Source: Ilex aquifolium
Lineage: Eukaryota; Streptophyta; Magnoliopsida; Aquifoliales; Aquifoliaceae
DNA length: 64,000 nt
NCBI GenBank assembly: GCA_951799425.1
Contig: OX637401.1
Span: 33,157,780 to 33,221,779 of the forward strand
Direction: 5' to 3'
Position 1 is the first letter of the stretch. Each line of letters begins with the position of its first letter. The notes beneath the pieces were generated by a model that worked only from the letters and a program-made list of their open reading frames with translations, did no database searches and had not been told where the DNA came from. Made by a program: the position numbers and the translations under genes. Below, piece by piece: positions 1 through 9,846 of the stretch.

Positions 1-71
1 ACTATACCAAACTTCCATCACCATTTCGAACTTGTTAGAAGAAGAATCACCAATTTTGATCTCAATATATT

Positions 72-250
72 GGTTAGGGTTTCAAGTTCTCATTACAATG
101 CCGCAAGAGTTAGCTCAATCCGAGTTCGGGAGAAACAGTTATGTCTGATATACTATTTCATTTTAAAGGTGGACTACTTATTACACCAAACTTGCGTTAC
201 AATAGAGCCCATGCTAGAGGATTTTTCATGACTTTTGATGTGAATAAAAT
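72..250 (+). repeat. A half of the monomer (~179 bp sub-unit)
   Basis: The sub-unit runs from one GGTTAGGG to the next. Its first ~83 bp align without gaps to the B half at 251 onward with about 64 matches; shared words include GGTTAGGG, ACAATGC, GCAAGA and AGTTATGTC. Its last 71 bp, beginning ATTACACCAAACTT, align without gaps to the end of B with about 46 matches. Colinear similarity at both ends shows A and B descend from one ~180-bp unit. The TTAGGGTTT in A resembles one plant telomere repeat but stands alone. Confidence 0.9.
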
Positions 251-519
251 GGTTAGGGATTCAAGAATTCTTTACAATGCAGCAAGAATCATCTTAATCA
301 GAGACCGGAGTAAAAAGTTATGTCAGAAATACTAAAGAATGGGAAATTACTTTTTTTTCCTAGTGGAGGGGAATGGCCAACTATACCATACTTCCATCAC
401 CATTTCGAACTTGTTAGAAGGTGAATCACCAATTTTGATCTCAATATATTGGTTAGGGTTTCAAGTTCTCACTACAATGCCGCAAGAGTTAGCTCAATCC
501 GAGTTCGGGAGAAAAAGTT
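141..519 (+). repeat. Representative 379-bp monomer
   Basis: This unit shows the parts found in all copies: an AT-rich stretch with a TCATGA palindrome (~226), GGTTAGGGATTC (251), an AAGAATTCTT palindrome with an EcoRI site (~264), GACCGG (~304), an eight-T run (~350), a purine block ending GGAGGGGAA (~365), TTCGAA (~405), TTTTGATC (~433), GGTTAGGGTTTC (451) and GAGTTCGGGAGAA (~500). It has 136 G+C of 379 bases (36%). Seven CpG positions recur in most units. Variation between units is mostly single-base change at a limited set of sites, so whole units can be classed by a dozen markers. Confidence 0.97.
251..450 (+). repeat. B half of the monomer (~200 bp sub-unit)
   Basis: This is the diverged partner of the A half. 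It is about 21 bp longer, the extra length lying around the GGGAAATTAC plus T8 segment (~339-360) between two colinear blocks. It carries the AAGAATTCTT palindrome, GACCGG, the T8 run, the GGGGA(A)TGG length site and TTCGAA. The B half is where units differ in length: GGGGATGGCC gives 378 bp, GGGGAATGGCC or GGGGAATTGG gives 379 bp. Confidence 0.9.
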
Positions 520-2033
520 ATGTCCGATATACTATTTCATTTTAAAGGAGGACTACTTATTACACCAAACTTGCGTTACAATAGAGCCCATGCTAGAGGA
601 TTTTTCATGACTTTTGATGTGAATAAAATGGTTAGGGATTCAAGAATTCTTTACAATGCAGCAAGAATCATCTTAATCAGAGACCGGAGTAAAAAGTTAT
701 GTCAGAAATACTAAAGAATGAGAAATTACTTTTTTTTCCTAGTGGAGGGGAATTGGAAACTATACCAAACTTCCATCACCATTTCGAACTTGTTAGAAGA
801 TGAATCACCAATTTTGATCTCAATATATTGGTTAGGGTTTCAAGTTCTCATTTCAATGCCGCAAGAGTTAGCTCAATCCGAGTTCGGGAGAAAAAGTTAT
901 GTCCGAAATACTATTTCATTTCAAAGGTGGACTACTTATTACACCAAACTTGCGTTACAATAGAGCCCATGCTAGAGGATTTTTCATGACTTTTGATGTG
1001 AACAAAATGGTTAGGGATTCAAGAATTCTTTACAATGCCGCAAGAATCATCTTAATCAGAGACCGGAGTAAAAAGTTATGTCAGAAATACTAAAGAATGG
1101 GAAATTACTTTTTTTTCCTAGTGGAGGGGAATGGCCAACTATACCAAACTTCCATCACCATTTCGAACTTGTTAGGAGATGAATCACCAATTTTGATCTC
1201 AATATATTGGTTAGGGTTTCAAGTTCTCATTACAATGCCGCAAGAGTTAGCTCAATCCGAGTTCGGGAGAAAAAGTTATGTCCGATATACTATTTCATTT
1301 TAAAGGTGGACTACTTATTACACCAAACTTGCGTTACAATAGAGCCCATGCTAGAGGATTTTTCATGACTTTTGATGTGAATAAAATGGTTAGGGATTCA
1401 AGTATTCTTTACAATGCCACAAGAATCATCTTATTTAGAGACCGGAGTAAAAAGTTATGTCAGAAATACTAAAGAATGAAAAATTACTTTTTTTTCCTAG
1501 TGGAGGGGATGGCCAACTATACCAAACTTCCATCACCATTTCGAACTTGTTAGAAGAAGAATCACCAATTTTGATCTCAATATATTGGTTAGGGTTTCAA
1601 GTTCTCATTACAATGCCGCAAGAGTTATCTCAATCCGAGTTCGGGAGAAACAGTTATGTCCGATATACTATTTCATTTTAAAGGTGGACTACTTATTACA
1701 CCAAACTTGCGTTACAATAGAGCCCATGCTAGAGGATTTTTCATGACTTTTGATGTGAATAAAATGGTTAGGGATTCAAGAATTCTTTACAATGCAGCAA
1801 GAATCATCCTAATCAGAGACCGGAGTAAAAAGTTATGTCAGAAATACTAAAGAATGGGAAATTACTTTTTTTTCGTAGCGGAGGGGATGGCCAACTATAC
1901 CAAACTTCCATCACCATTTCGAACTTGTTAGAAGCTGAATCACCAATTTTGATCTCATTATATTGGTTAGGGTTTCAAGTTCTCATTACAATGCCGCAAG
2001 AGTTAGCTCAATCCGAGTTCGGGAGAAACAGTT

Positions 2034-2413
2034 ATGTCGGATATACTATTTCATTTTAAAGGTGGACTACTTATTACACCAAACTTGCGTTACAATAGAG
2101 CCCATGCTAGAGGATTTTTCATGACTTTTGATGTGAATAAAATGGTTAGGGATTCAAGAATTCTTTACAATGCAGCAATAATCATCTTAAAGCAGAGACC
2201 GGAGTAAAAAGTTATGTCAGAAATACTAAAGAATGGGAAATTATTTTTTTTTCCTAGTGGAGGGGAATGGCCAACTATACCAAACTTCCATCACCATTTC
2301 GAACTTGTTAGAAGGTGAATCACCAATTTTGATCTCAATATATTGGTTAGGGTTTCAAGTTCTCATTACAATGCCGCAAGAGTTAGCTCAATCCGAGTTC
2401 GGGAGAAAAAGTT
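2034..2413 (+). repeat. 380-bp monomer variant
   Basis: This unit has AATAATCATCTTAAAGCAG where others have AAGAATCATCTTAATCAG, a one-base gain with neighbouring substitutions. It breaks the frame that is open in most other units. The same variant is at 6957-7336 in the second 13-mer copy and nowhere else, so it marks that HOR. Confidence 0.93.
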
Positions 2414-4923
2414 ATGTCTGATATACTATTTCATTTTAAAGGAGGACTACTTATTACACCAAACTTGCGTTACAATAGAGCCCATGCTAGAGGATTTTTC
2501 CTGACTTTTGATTTGAATAAAATGGTTAGGGATTCAAGAATTCTTTACAATGCAGCAAGAATCATCTTATTTAGAGACCGGAGTAAAAAGTTATGTCAGA
2601 AATACTAAAGAATGGGAAATTACTTTTTTTTCATAGTAGAGGGGATGGCCAACTATACCAAACTTCCATCACCATTTCGAACTTGTTAGAAGATGAATCA
2701 CCAATTTTGATCTCAATATATTGGTTAGGGTTTCAAGTTCTCATTACAATGCCGCAAGAGTTAGCTCAATCCGAGTTCGGGAGAAACAGTTATGTCGGAT
2801 ATACTATTTCATTTTAAAGGTGGACTACTTATTACACCAAACTTGCGTTACAATAGAGCCCATGCTAGAGGATTTTTCATGACTTTTGATGTGAATAAAA
2901 TGGTTAGGGATTCAAGAATTCTTTACAATGCAGCAAGAATCATCTTAATCAGAGACCGGAGTAAAAAGTTATGTCAGAAATACTAAAGAATGGGAAATTA
3001 CTTTTTTTTCCTAGTGGAGGGGAATGGCCAACTATACCATACTTCCATCACCATTTCGAACTTGTTAGAAGGTGAATCACCAATTTTGATCTCAATATAT
3101 TGGTTAGGGTTTCAAGTTCTCATTACAATGCCGCAAGAGTTAGCTCAATCCGAGTTCGGGAGAAAAAGTTATGTCTGATATACTATTTCATTTTAAAGGA
3201 GGACTACTTATTACACCAAACTTGCGTTACAATAGAGCCCATGCTAGAGGATTTTTCCTGACTTTTGATTTGAATAAAATGGTTAGGGATTCAAGAATTC
3301 TTTACAATGCAGCAAGAATCATCTTATTTAGAGACCGGAGTAAAAAGTTATGTCAGAAATACTAAAGAATGGGAAATTACTTTTTTTTCATAGTGGAGGG
3401 GATGGCCAACTATACCAAACTTCCATCACCATTTCGAACTTGTTAGAAGATGAATCACCAATTTTGATCTCAATATATTGGTTAGGGTTTCAAGTTCTCA
3501 TTACAATGCCGCAAGAGTTAGCTCAATCCGAGTTCGGGAGAAACAGTTATGTCGGATATACTATTTCATTTTAAAGGTGGACTACTTATTACACCAAACT
3601 TGCGTTACAATAGAGCCCATGCTAGAGGATTTTTCATGACTTTTGATGTGAATAAAATGGTTAGGGATTCAAGAATTCTTTACAATGCAGCAAGAATCAT
3701 CTTAATCAGAGACCGGAGTAAAAAGTTATGTCAGAAATACTAAAGAATGGGAAATTACTTTTTTTTCCTAGTGGAGGGGAATGGCCAACTATACCAAACT
3801 TCCATCACCATTTCGAACTTGTTAGAAGGTGAATCACCAATTTTGATCTCAATATATTGGTTAGGGTTTCAAGTTCTCACTACAATGCCGCAAGAGTTAG
3901 CTCAATCCGAGTTCGGGAGAAAAAGTTATGTCCGATATACTATTTCATTTTAAAGGAGGACTACTTATTACACCAAACTTGCGTTACAATAGAGCCCATG
4001 CTAGAGGATTTTTCATGACTTTTGATGTGAATAAAATGGTTAGGGATTCAAGAATTCTTTACAATGCAGCAAGAATCATCTTAATCAGAGACTGGAGTAA
4101 AAAGTTATGTCAGAAATACTAAAGAATGAGAAATTACTTTTTTTTCCTAGTGGAGGGGAATTGGAAACTATACCAAACTTCCATCACCATTTCGAACTTG
4201 TTAGAAGATGAATCACCAATTTTGATCTCAATATATTGGTTAGGGTTTCAAGTTCTCATTTCAATGCCGCAAGAGTTAGCTCAATCCGAGGTCGGGAGAA
4301 AAAGTTATGTCCGAAATACTATTTCATTTCAAAGGTGGACTACTTATTACACCAAACTTGCGTTACAATAGAGCCCATGCTAGAGGATTTTTCATGACTT
4401 TTGATGTGAACAAAATGGTTAGGGATTCAAGAATTCTTTACAATGCCGCAAGAATCATCTTAATCAGAGACCGGAGTAAAAAGTTATGTCAGAAATACTA
4501 AAGAATGGGAAATTACTTTTTTTTCCTAGTGGAGGGGAATGGCCAACTATACCAAACTTCCATCACCATTTCGAACTTGTTAGGAGATGAATCACCAATT
4601 TTGATCTCAATATATTGGTTAGGGTTTCAAGTTCTCATTACAATGCCGCAAGAGTTAGCTCAATCCGAGTTCGGGAGAAAAAGTTATGTCCGATATACTA
4701 TTTCATTTTAAAGGTGGACTACTTATTACACCAAACTTGCGTTACAATAGAGCCCATGCTAGAGGATTTTTCATGACTTTTGATGTGAATAAAATGGTTA
4801 GGGATTCAAGTATTCTTTACAATGCCACAAGAATCATCTTATTTAGAGACCGGAGTAAAAAGTTATGTCAGAAATACAAAAGAATGAAAAATTACTTTTT
4901 TTTCCTAGTGGAGGGGATGGCCA

Positions 4924-7900
4924 ACTATACCAAACTTCCATCACCATTTCGAACTTGTTAGAAGAAGAATCACCAATTTTGATCTCAATATATTGGTTAG
5001 GGTTTCAAGTTCTCATTACAATGCCGCAAGAGTTAGCTCAATCCGAGTTCGGGAGAAACAGTTATGTCTGATATACTATTTCATTTTAAAGGTGGACTAC
5101 TTATTACACCAAACTTGCGTTACAATAGAGCCCATGCTAGAGGATTTTTCATGACTTTTGATGTGAATAAAATGGTTAGGGATTCAAGAATTCTTTACAA
5201 TGCAGCAAGAATCATCTTAATCAGAGACCGGAGTAAAAAGTTATGTCAGAAATACTAAAGAATGGGAAATTACTTTTTTTTCCTAGTGGAGGGGAATGGC
5301 CAACTATACCATACTTCCATCACCATTTCGAACTTGTTAGAAGGTGAATCACCAATTTTGATCTCAATATATTGGTTAGGGTTTCAAGTTCTCACTACAA
5401 TGCCGCAAGAGTTAGCTCAATCCGAGTTCGGGAGAAAAAGTTATGTCCGATATACTATTTCATTTTAAAGGAGGACTACTTATTACACCAAACTTGCGTT
5501 ACAATAGAGCCCATGCTAGAGGATTTTTCATGACTTTTGATGTGAATAAAATGGTTAGGGATTCAAGAATTCTTTACAATGCAGCAAGAATCATCTTAAT
5601 CAGAGACCGGAGTAAAAAGTTATGTCAGAAATACTAAAGAATGAGAAATTACTTTTTTTTCCTAGTGGAGGGGAATTGGAAACTATACCAAACTTCCATC
5701 ACCATTTCGAACTTGTTAGAAGATGAATCACCAATTTTGATCTCAATATATTGGTTAGGGTTTCAAGTTCTCATTTCAATGCCGCAAGAGTTAGCTCAAT
5801 CCGAGTTCGGGAGAAAAAGTTATGTCCGAAATACTATTTCATTTCAAAGGTGGACTACTTATTACACCAAACTTGCGTTACAATAGAGCCCATGCTAGAG
5901 GATTTTTCATGACTTTTGATGTGAACAAAATGGTTAGGGATTCAAGAATTCTTTACAATGCCGCAAGAATCATCTTAATCAGAGACCGGAGTAAAAAGTT
6001 ATGTCAGAAATACTAAAGAATGGGAAATTACTTTTTTTTCCTAGTGGAGGGGAATGGCCAACTATACCAAACTTCCATCACCATTTCGAACTTGTTAGGA
6101 GATGAATCACCAATTTTGATCTCAATATATTGGTTAGGGTTTCAAGTTCTCATTACAATGCCGCAAGAGTTAGCTCAATCCGAGTTCGGGAGAAAAAGTT
6201 ATGTCCGATATACTATTTCATTTTAAAGGTGGACTACTTATTACACCAAACTTGCGTTACAATAGAGCCCATGCTAGAGGATTTTTCATGACTTTTGATG
6301 TGAATAAAATGGTTAGGGATTCAAGTATTCTTTACAATGCCACAAGAATCATCTTATTTAGAGACCGGAGTAAAAAGTTATGTCAGAAATACTAAAGAAT
6401 GAAAAATTACTTTTTTTTCCTAGTGGAGGGGATGGCCAACTATACCAAACTTCCATCACCATTTCGAACTTGTTAGAAGAAGAATCACCAATTTTGATCT
6501 CAATATATTGGTTAGGGTTTCAAGTTCTCATTACAATGCCGCAAGAGTTATCTCAATCCGAGTTCGGGAGAAACAGTTATGTCCGATATACTATTTCATT
6601 TTAAAGGTGGACTACTTATTACACCAAACTTGCGTTACAATAGAGCCCATGCTAGAGGATTTTTCATGACTTTTGATGTGAATAAAATGGTTAGGGATTC
6701 AAGAATTCTTTACAATGCAGCAAGAATCATCCTAATCAGAGACCGGAGTAAAAAGTTATGTCAGAAATACTAAAGAATGGGAAATTACTTTTTTTTCGTA
6801 GCGGAGGGGATGGCCAACTATACCAAACTTCCATCACCATTTCGAACTTGTTAGAAGCTGAATCACCAATTTTGATCTCATTATATTGGTTAGGGTTTCA
6901 AGTTCTCATTACAATGCCGCAAGAGTTAGCTCAATCCGAGTTCGGGAGAAACAGTTATGTCGGATATACTATTTCATTTTAAAGGTGGACTACTTATTAC
7001 ACCAAACTTGCGTTACAATAGAGCCCATGCTAGAGGATTTTTCATGACTTTTGATGTGAATAAAATGGTTAGGGATTCAAGAATTCTTTACAATGCAGCA
7101 ATAATCATCTTAAAGCAGAGACCGGAGTAAAAAGTTATGTCAGAAATACTAAAGAATGGGAAATTACTTTTTTTTCCTAGTGGAGGGGAATGGCCAACTA
7201 TACCAAACTTCCATCACCATTTCGAACTTGTTAGAAGGTGAATCACCAATTTTGATCTCAATATATTGGTTAGGGTTTCAAGTTCTCATTACAATGCCGC
7301 AAGAGTTAGCTCAATCCGAGTTCGGGAGAAAAAGTTATGTCTGATATACTATTTCATTTTAAAGGAGGACTACTTATTACACCAAACTTGCGTTACAATA
7401 GAGCCCATGCTAGAGGATTTTTCCTGACTTTTGATTTGAATAAAATGGTTAGGGATTCAAGAATTCTTTACAATGCAGCAAGAATCATCTTATTTAGAGA
7501 CCGGAGTAAAAAGTTATGTCAGAAATACTAAAGAATGGGAAATTACTTTTTTTTCATAGTGGAGGGGATGGCCAACTATACCAAACTTCCATCACCATTT
7601 CGAACTTGTTAGAAGATGAATCACCAATTTTGATCTCAATATATTGGTTAGGGTTTCAAGTTCTCATTACAATGCCGCAAGAGTTAGCTCAATCCGAGTT
7701 CGGGAGAAACAGTTATGTCGGATATACTATTTCATTTTAAAGGTGGACTACTTATTACACCAAACTTGCGTTACAATAGAGCCCATGCTAGAGGATTTTT
7801 CATGACTTTTGATGTGAATAAAATGGTTAGGGATTCAAGAATTCTTTACAATGCAGCAAGAATCATCTTAATCAGAGACCGGAGTAAAAAGTTATGTCAG

Positions 7901-9846
7901 AAATACTAAAGAATGGGAAATTACTTTTTTTTCCTAGTGGAGGGGAATGGCCAACTATACCATACTTCCATCACCATTTCGAACTTGTTAGAAGGTGAAT
8001 CACCAATTTTGATCTCAATATATTGGTTAGGGTTTCAAGTTCTCATTACAATGCCGCAAGAGTTAGCTCAATCCGAGTTCGGGAGAAAAAGTTATGTCTG
8101 ATATACTATTTCATTTTAAAGGAGGACTACTTATTACACCAAACTTGCGTTACAATAGAGCCCATGCTAGAGGATTTTTCCTGACTTTTGATTTGAATAA
8201 AATGGTTAGGGATTCAAGAATTCTTTACAATGCAGCAAGAATCATCTTATTTAGAGACCGGAGTAAAAAGTTATGTCAGAAATACTAAAGAATGGGAAAT
8301 TACTTTTTTTTCATAGTGGAGGGGATGGCCAACTATACCAAACTTCCATCACCATTTCGAACTTGTTAGAAGATGAATCACCAATTTTGATCTCAATATA
8401 TTGGTTAGGGTTTCAAGTTCTCATTACAATGCCGCAAGAGTTAGCTCAATCCGAGTTCGGGAGAAACAGTTATGTCGGATATACTATTTCATTTTAAAGG
8501 TGGACTACTTATTACACCAAACTTGCGTTACAATAGAGCCCATGCTAGAGGATTTTTCATGACTTTTGATGTGAATAAAATGGTTAGGGATTCAAGAATT
8601 CTTTACAATGCAGCAAGAATCATCTTAATCAGAGACCGGAGTAAAAAGTTATGTCAGAAATACTAAAGAATGGGAAATTACTTTTTTTTCCTAGTGGAGG
8701 GGAATGGCCAACTATACCAAACTTCCATCACCATTTCGAACTTGTTAGAAGGTGAATCACCAATTTTGATCTCAATATATTGGTTAGGGTTTCAAGTTCT
8801 CACTACAATGCCGCAAGAGTTAGCTCAATCCGAGTTCGGGAGAAAAAGTTATGTCCGATATACTATTTCATTTTAAAGGAGGACTACTTATTACACCAAA
8901 CTTGCGTTACAATAGAGCCCATGCTAGAGGATTTTTCATGACTTTTGATGTGAATAAAATGGTTAGGGATTCAAGAATTCTTTACAATGCAGCAAGAATC
9001 ATCTTAATCAGAGACTGGAGTAAAAAGTTATGTCAGAAATACTAAAGAATGAGAAATTACTTTTTTTTCCTAGTGGAGGGGAATTGGAAACTATACCAAA
9101 CTTCCATCACCATTTCGAACTTGTTAGAAGATGAATCACCAATTTTGATCTCAATATATTGGTTAGGGTTTCAAGTTCTCATTTCAATGCCGCAAGAGTT
9201 AGCTCAATCCGAGGTCGGGAGAAAAAGTTATGTCCGAAATACTATTTCATTTCAAAGGTGGACTACTTATTACACCAAACTTGCGTTACAATAGAGCCCA
9301 TGCTAGAGGATTTTTCATGACTTTTGATGTGAACAAAATGGTTAGGGATTCAAGAATTCTTTACAATGCCGCAAGAATCATCTTAATCAGAGACCGGAGT
9401 AAAAAGTTATGTCAGAAATACTAAAGAATGGGAAATTACTTTTTTTTCCTAGTGGAGGGGAATGGCCAACTATACCAAACTTCCATCACCATTTCGAACT
9501 TGTTAGGAGATGAATCACCAATTTTGATCTCAATATATTGGTTAGGGTTTCAAGTTCTCATTACAATGCCGCAAGAGTTAGCTCAATCCGAGTTCGGGAG
9601 AAAAAGTTATGTCCGATATACTATTTCATTTTAAAGGTGGACTACTTATTACACCAAACTTGCGTTACAATAGAGCCCATGCTAGAGGATTTTTCATGAC
9701 TTTTGATGTGAATAAAATGGTTAGGGATTCAAGTATTCTTTACAATGCCACAAGAATCATCTTATTTAGAGACCGGAGTAAAAAGTTATGTCAGAAATAC
9801 TAAAGAATGAAAAATTACTTTTTTTTCCTAGTGGAGGGGATGGCCA
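4924..9846 (+). repeat. 13-monomer higher-order repeat, copy 2 (4923 bp)
   Basis: This is the second copy of the 13-mer, colinear with 1-4923, including the matching 380-bp unit at 6957 and the rare GAGGTCGGGAG at ~9210 (4288 in copy 1). Similarity continues through the start of a third round to about 10230. There the third round switches from the expected CCATACTT variant to the variant found seven units further on. Confidence 0.93.
6957..7336 (+). repeat. 380-bp monomer variant, second copy
   Basis: Counterpart of 2034-2413 at an offset of 4923 bp with the same inserted base, confirming that the length change predates duplication of the 13-mer. Confidence 0.93.

Larger units (their letters stand above)
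141..1655 (+). repeat. Tetramer a-b-c-d inside the 13-mer
   Basis: Four successive monomers form a recognisable set. Unit a is followed by CCATACTT and CTCACTAC. Unit b has AAAGGAGG and is followed by GGGGAATTGGAAAC and CTCATTTC. Unit c begins ATGTCCGAAATAC, has CAAAGGTGG and AACAAAAT, and is followed by GGAGATG. Unit d has AAGTATTC, GCCACAAG and CTTATTTAG and is followed by GAAGAAG. The set recurs at 5064-6578, 12259-13773, 13774-15288, 15289-16803 and, with a changed first unit, 18318-19832. It is 1515 bp (3 x 379 + 378). Confidence 0.9.
1..4923 (+). repeat. 13-monomer higher-order repeat, copy 1 (4923 bp)
   Basis: Thirteen monomers make a block repeated immediately downstream at an offset of exactly 4923 bp. 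Variants in the same order in both copies include the 380-bp unit starting at 2034 (AATAATCATCTTAAAGC), CTCATTATATTGG (~1957), CGTAGCGGAGG (~1875), the CTGACTTTTGATTTG units (2414, 3171) and GACTGGAG (~4090). Three substitutions against copy 2 were seen: T for C at 2244, A for G at 2638 and A for T at 4878. Such identity implies a recent segmental duplication or conversion. The block phase is arbitrary. Confidence 0.93.

Noticed and set aside
110..140. CENP-B-box-like sequence TTCGGGAGAAACAG
   Set aside because: By eye it fits seven of the nine essential positions of the mammalian box in AAACAG units and six in AAAAAG units. The two missing G positions matter for binding, and plants are not known to use a canonical CENP-B box.
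141..335. Recurring 64-codon open frame starting at each ATGTC, as a gene or gene family
   Set aside because: It is open because the repeat is conserved, overlaps another open frame in most units, and is broken in the 380-bp units. It varies at amino-acid-changing sites (Asp/Glu, Arg/Ser, Ala/Thr, Ile/Phe) about as readily as at silent ones. No recognisable domain, and 169 tandem copies without promoters or spacers fit a satellite.
350..357. The eight-T run as a Pol III terminator or bacterial terminator
   Set aside because: No upstream A or B box, hairpin or RNA gene was found; the run is part of every unit and lies in the block that distinguishes B from A.
390..470. Relationship to the Arabidopsis ~178-bp centromere satellite (CTTGTTAGAAG and TTGGTTAG words)
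   Set aside because: Short words are shared but their spacing differs (about 40 bp here, about 75 bp as I recall that repeat) and the intervening sequence does not match. A real alignment would be needed.
339..545. Second recurring open frame of 62-87 codons covering the B to A junction
   Set aside because: Its length and start depend on the one-base length allele and on TCTGAT/TCCGAT, and several units carry stops (e.g. TATAGCAAAC, CAATAGTTAG, GCTTAATCC). There is no sign of selection for an open frame.
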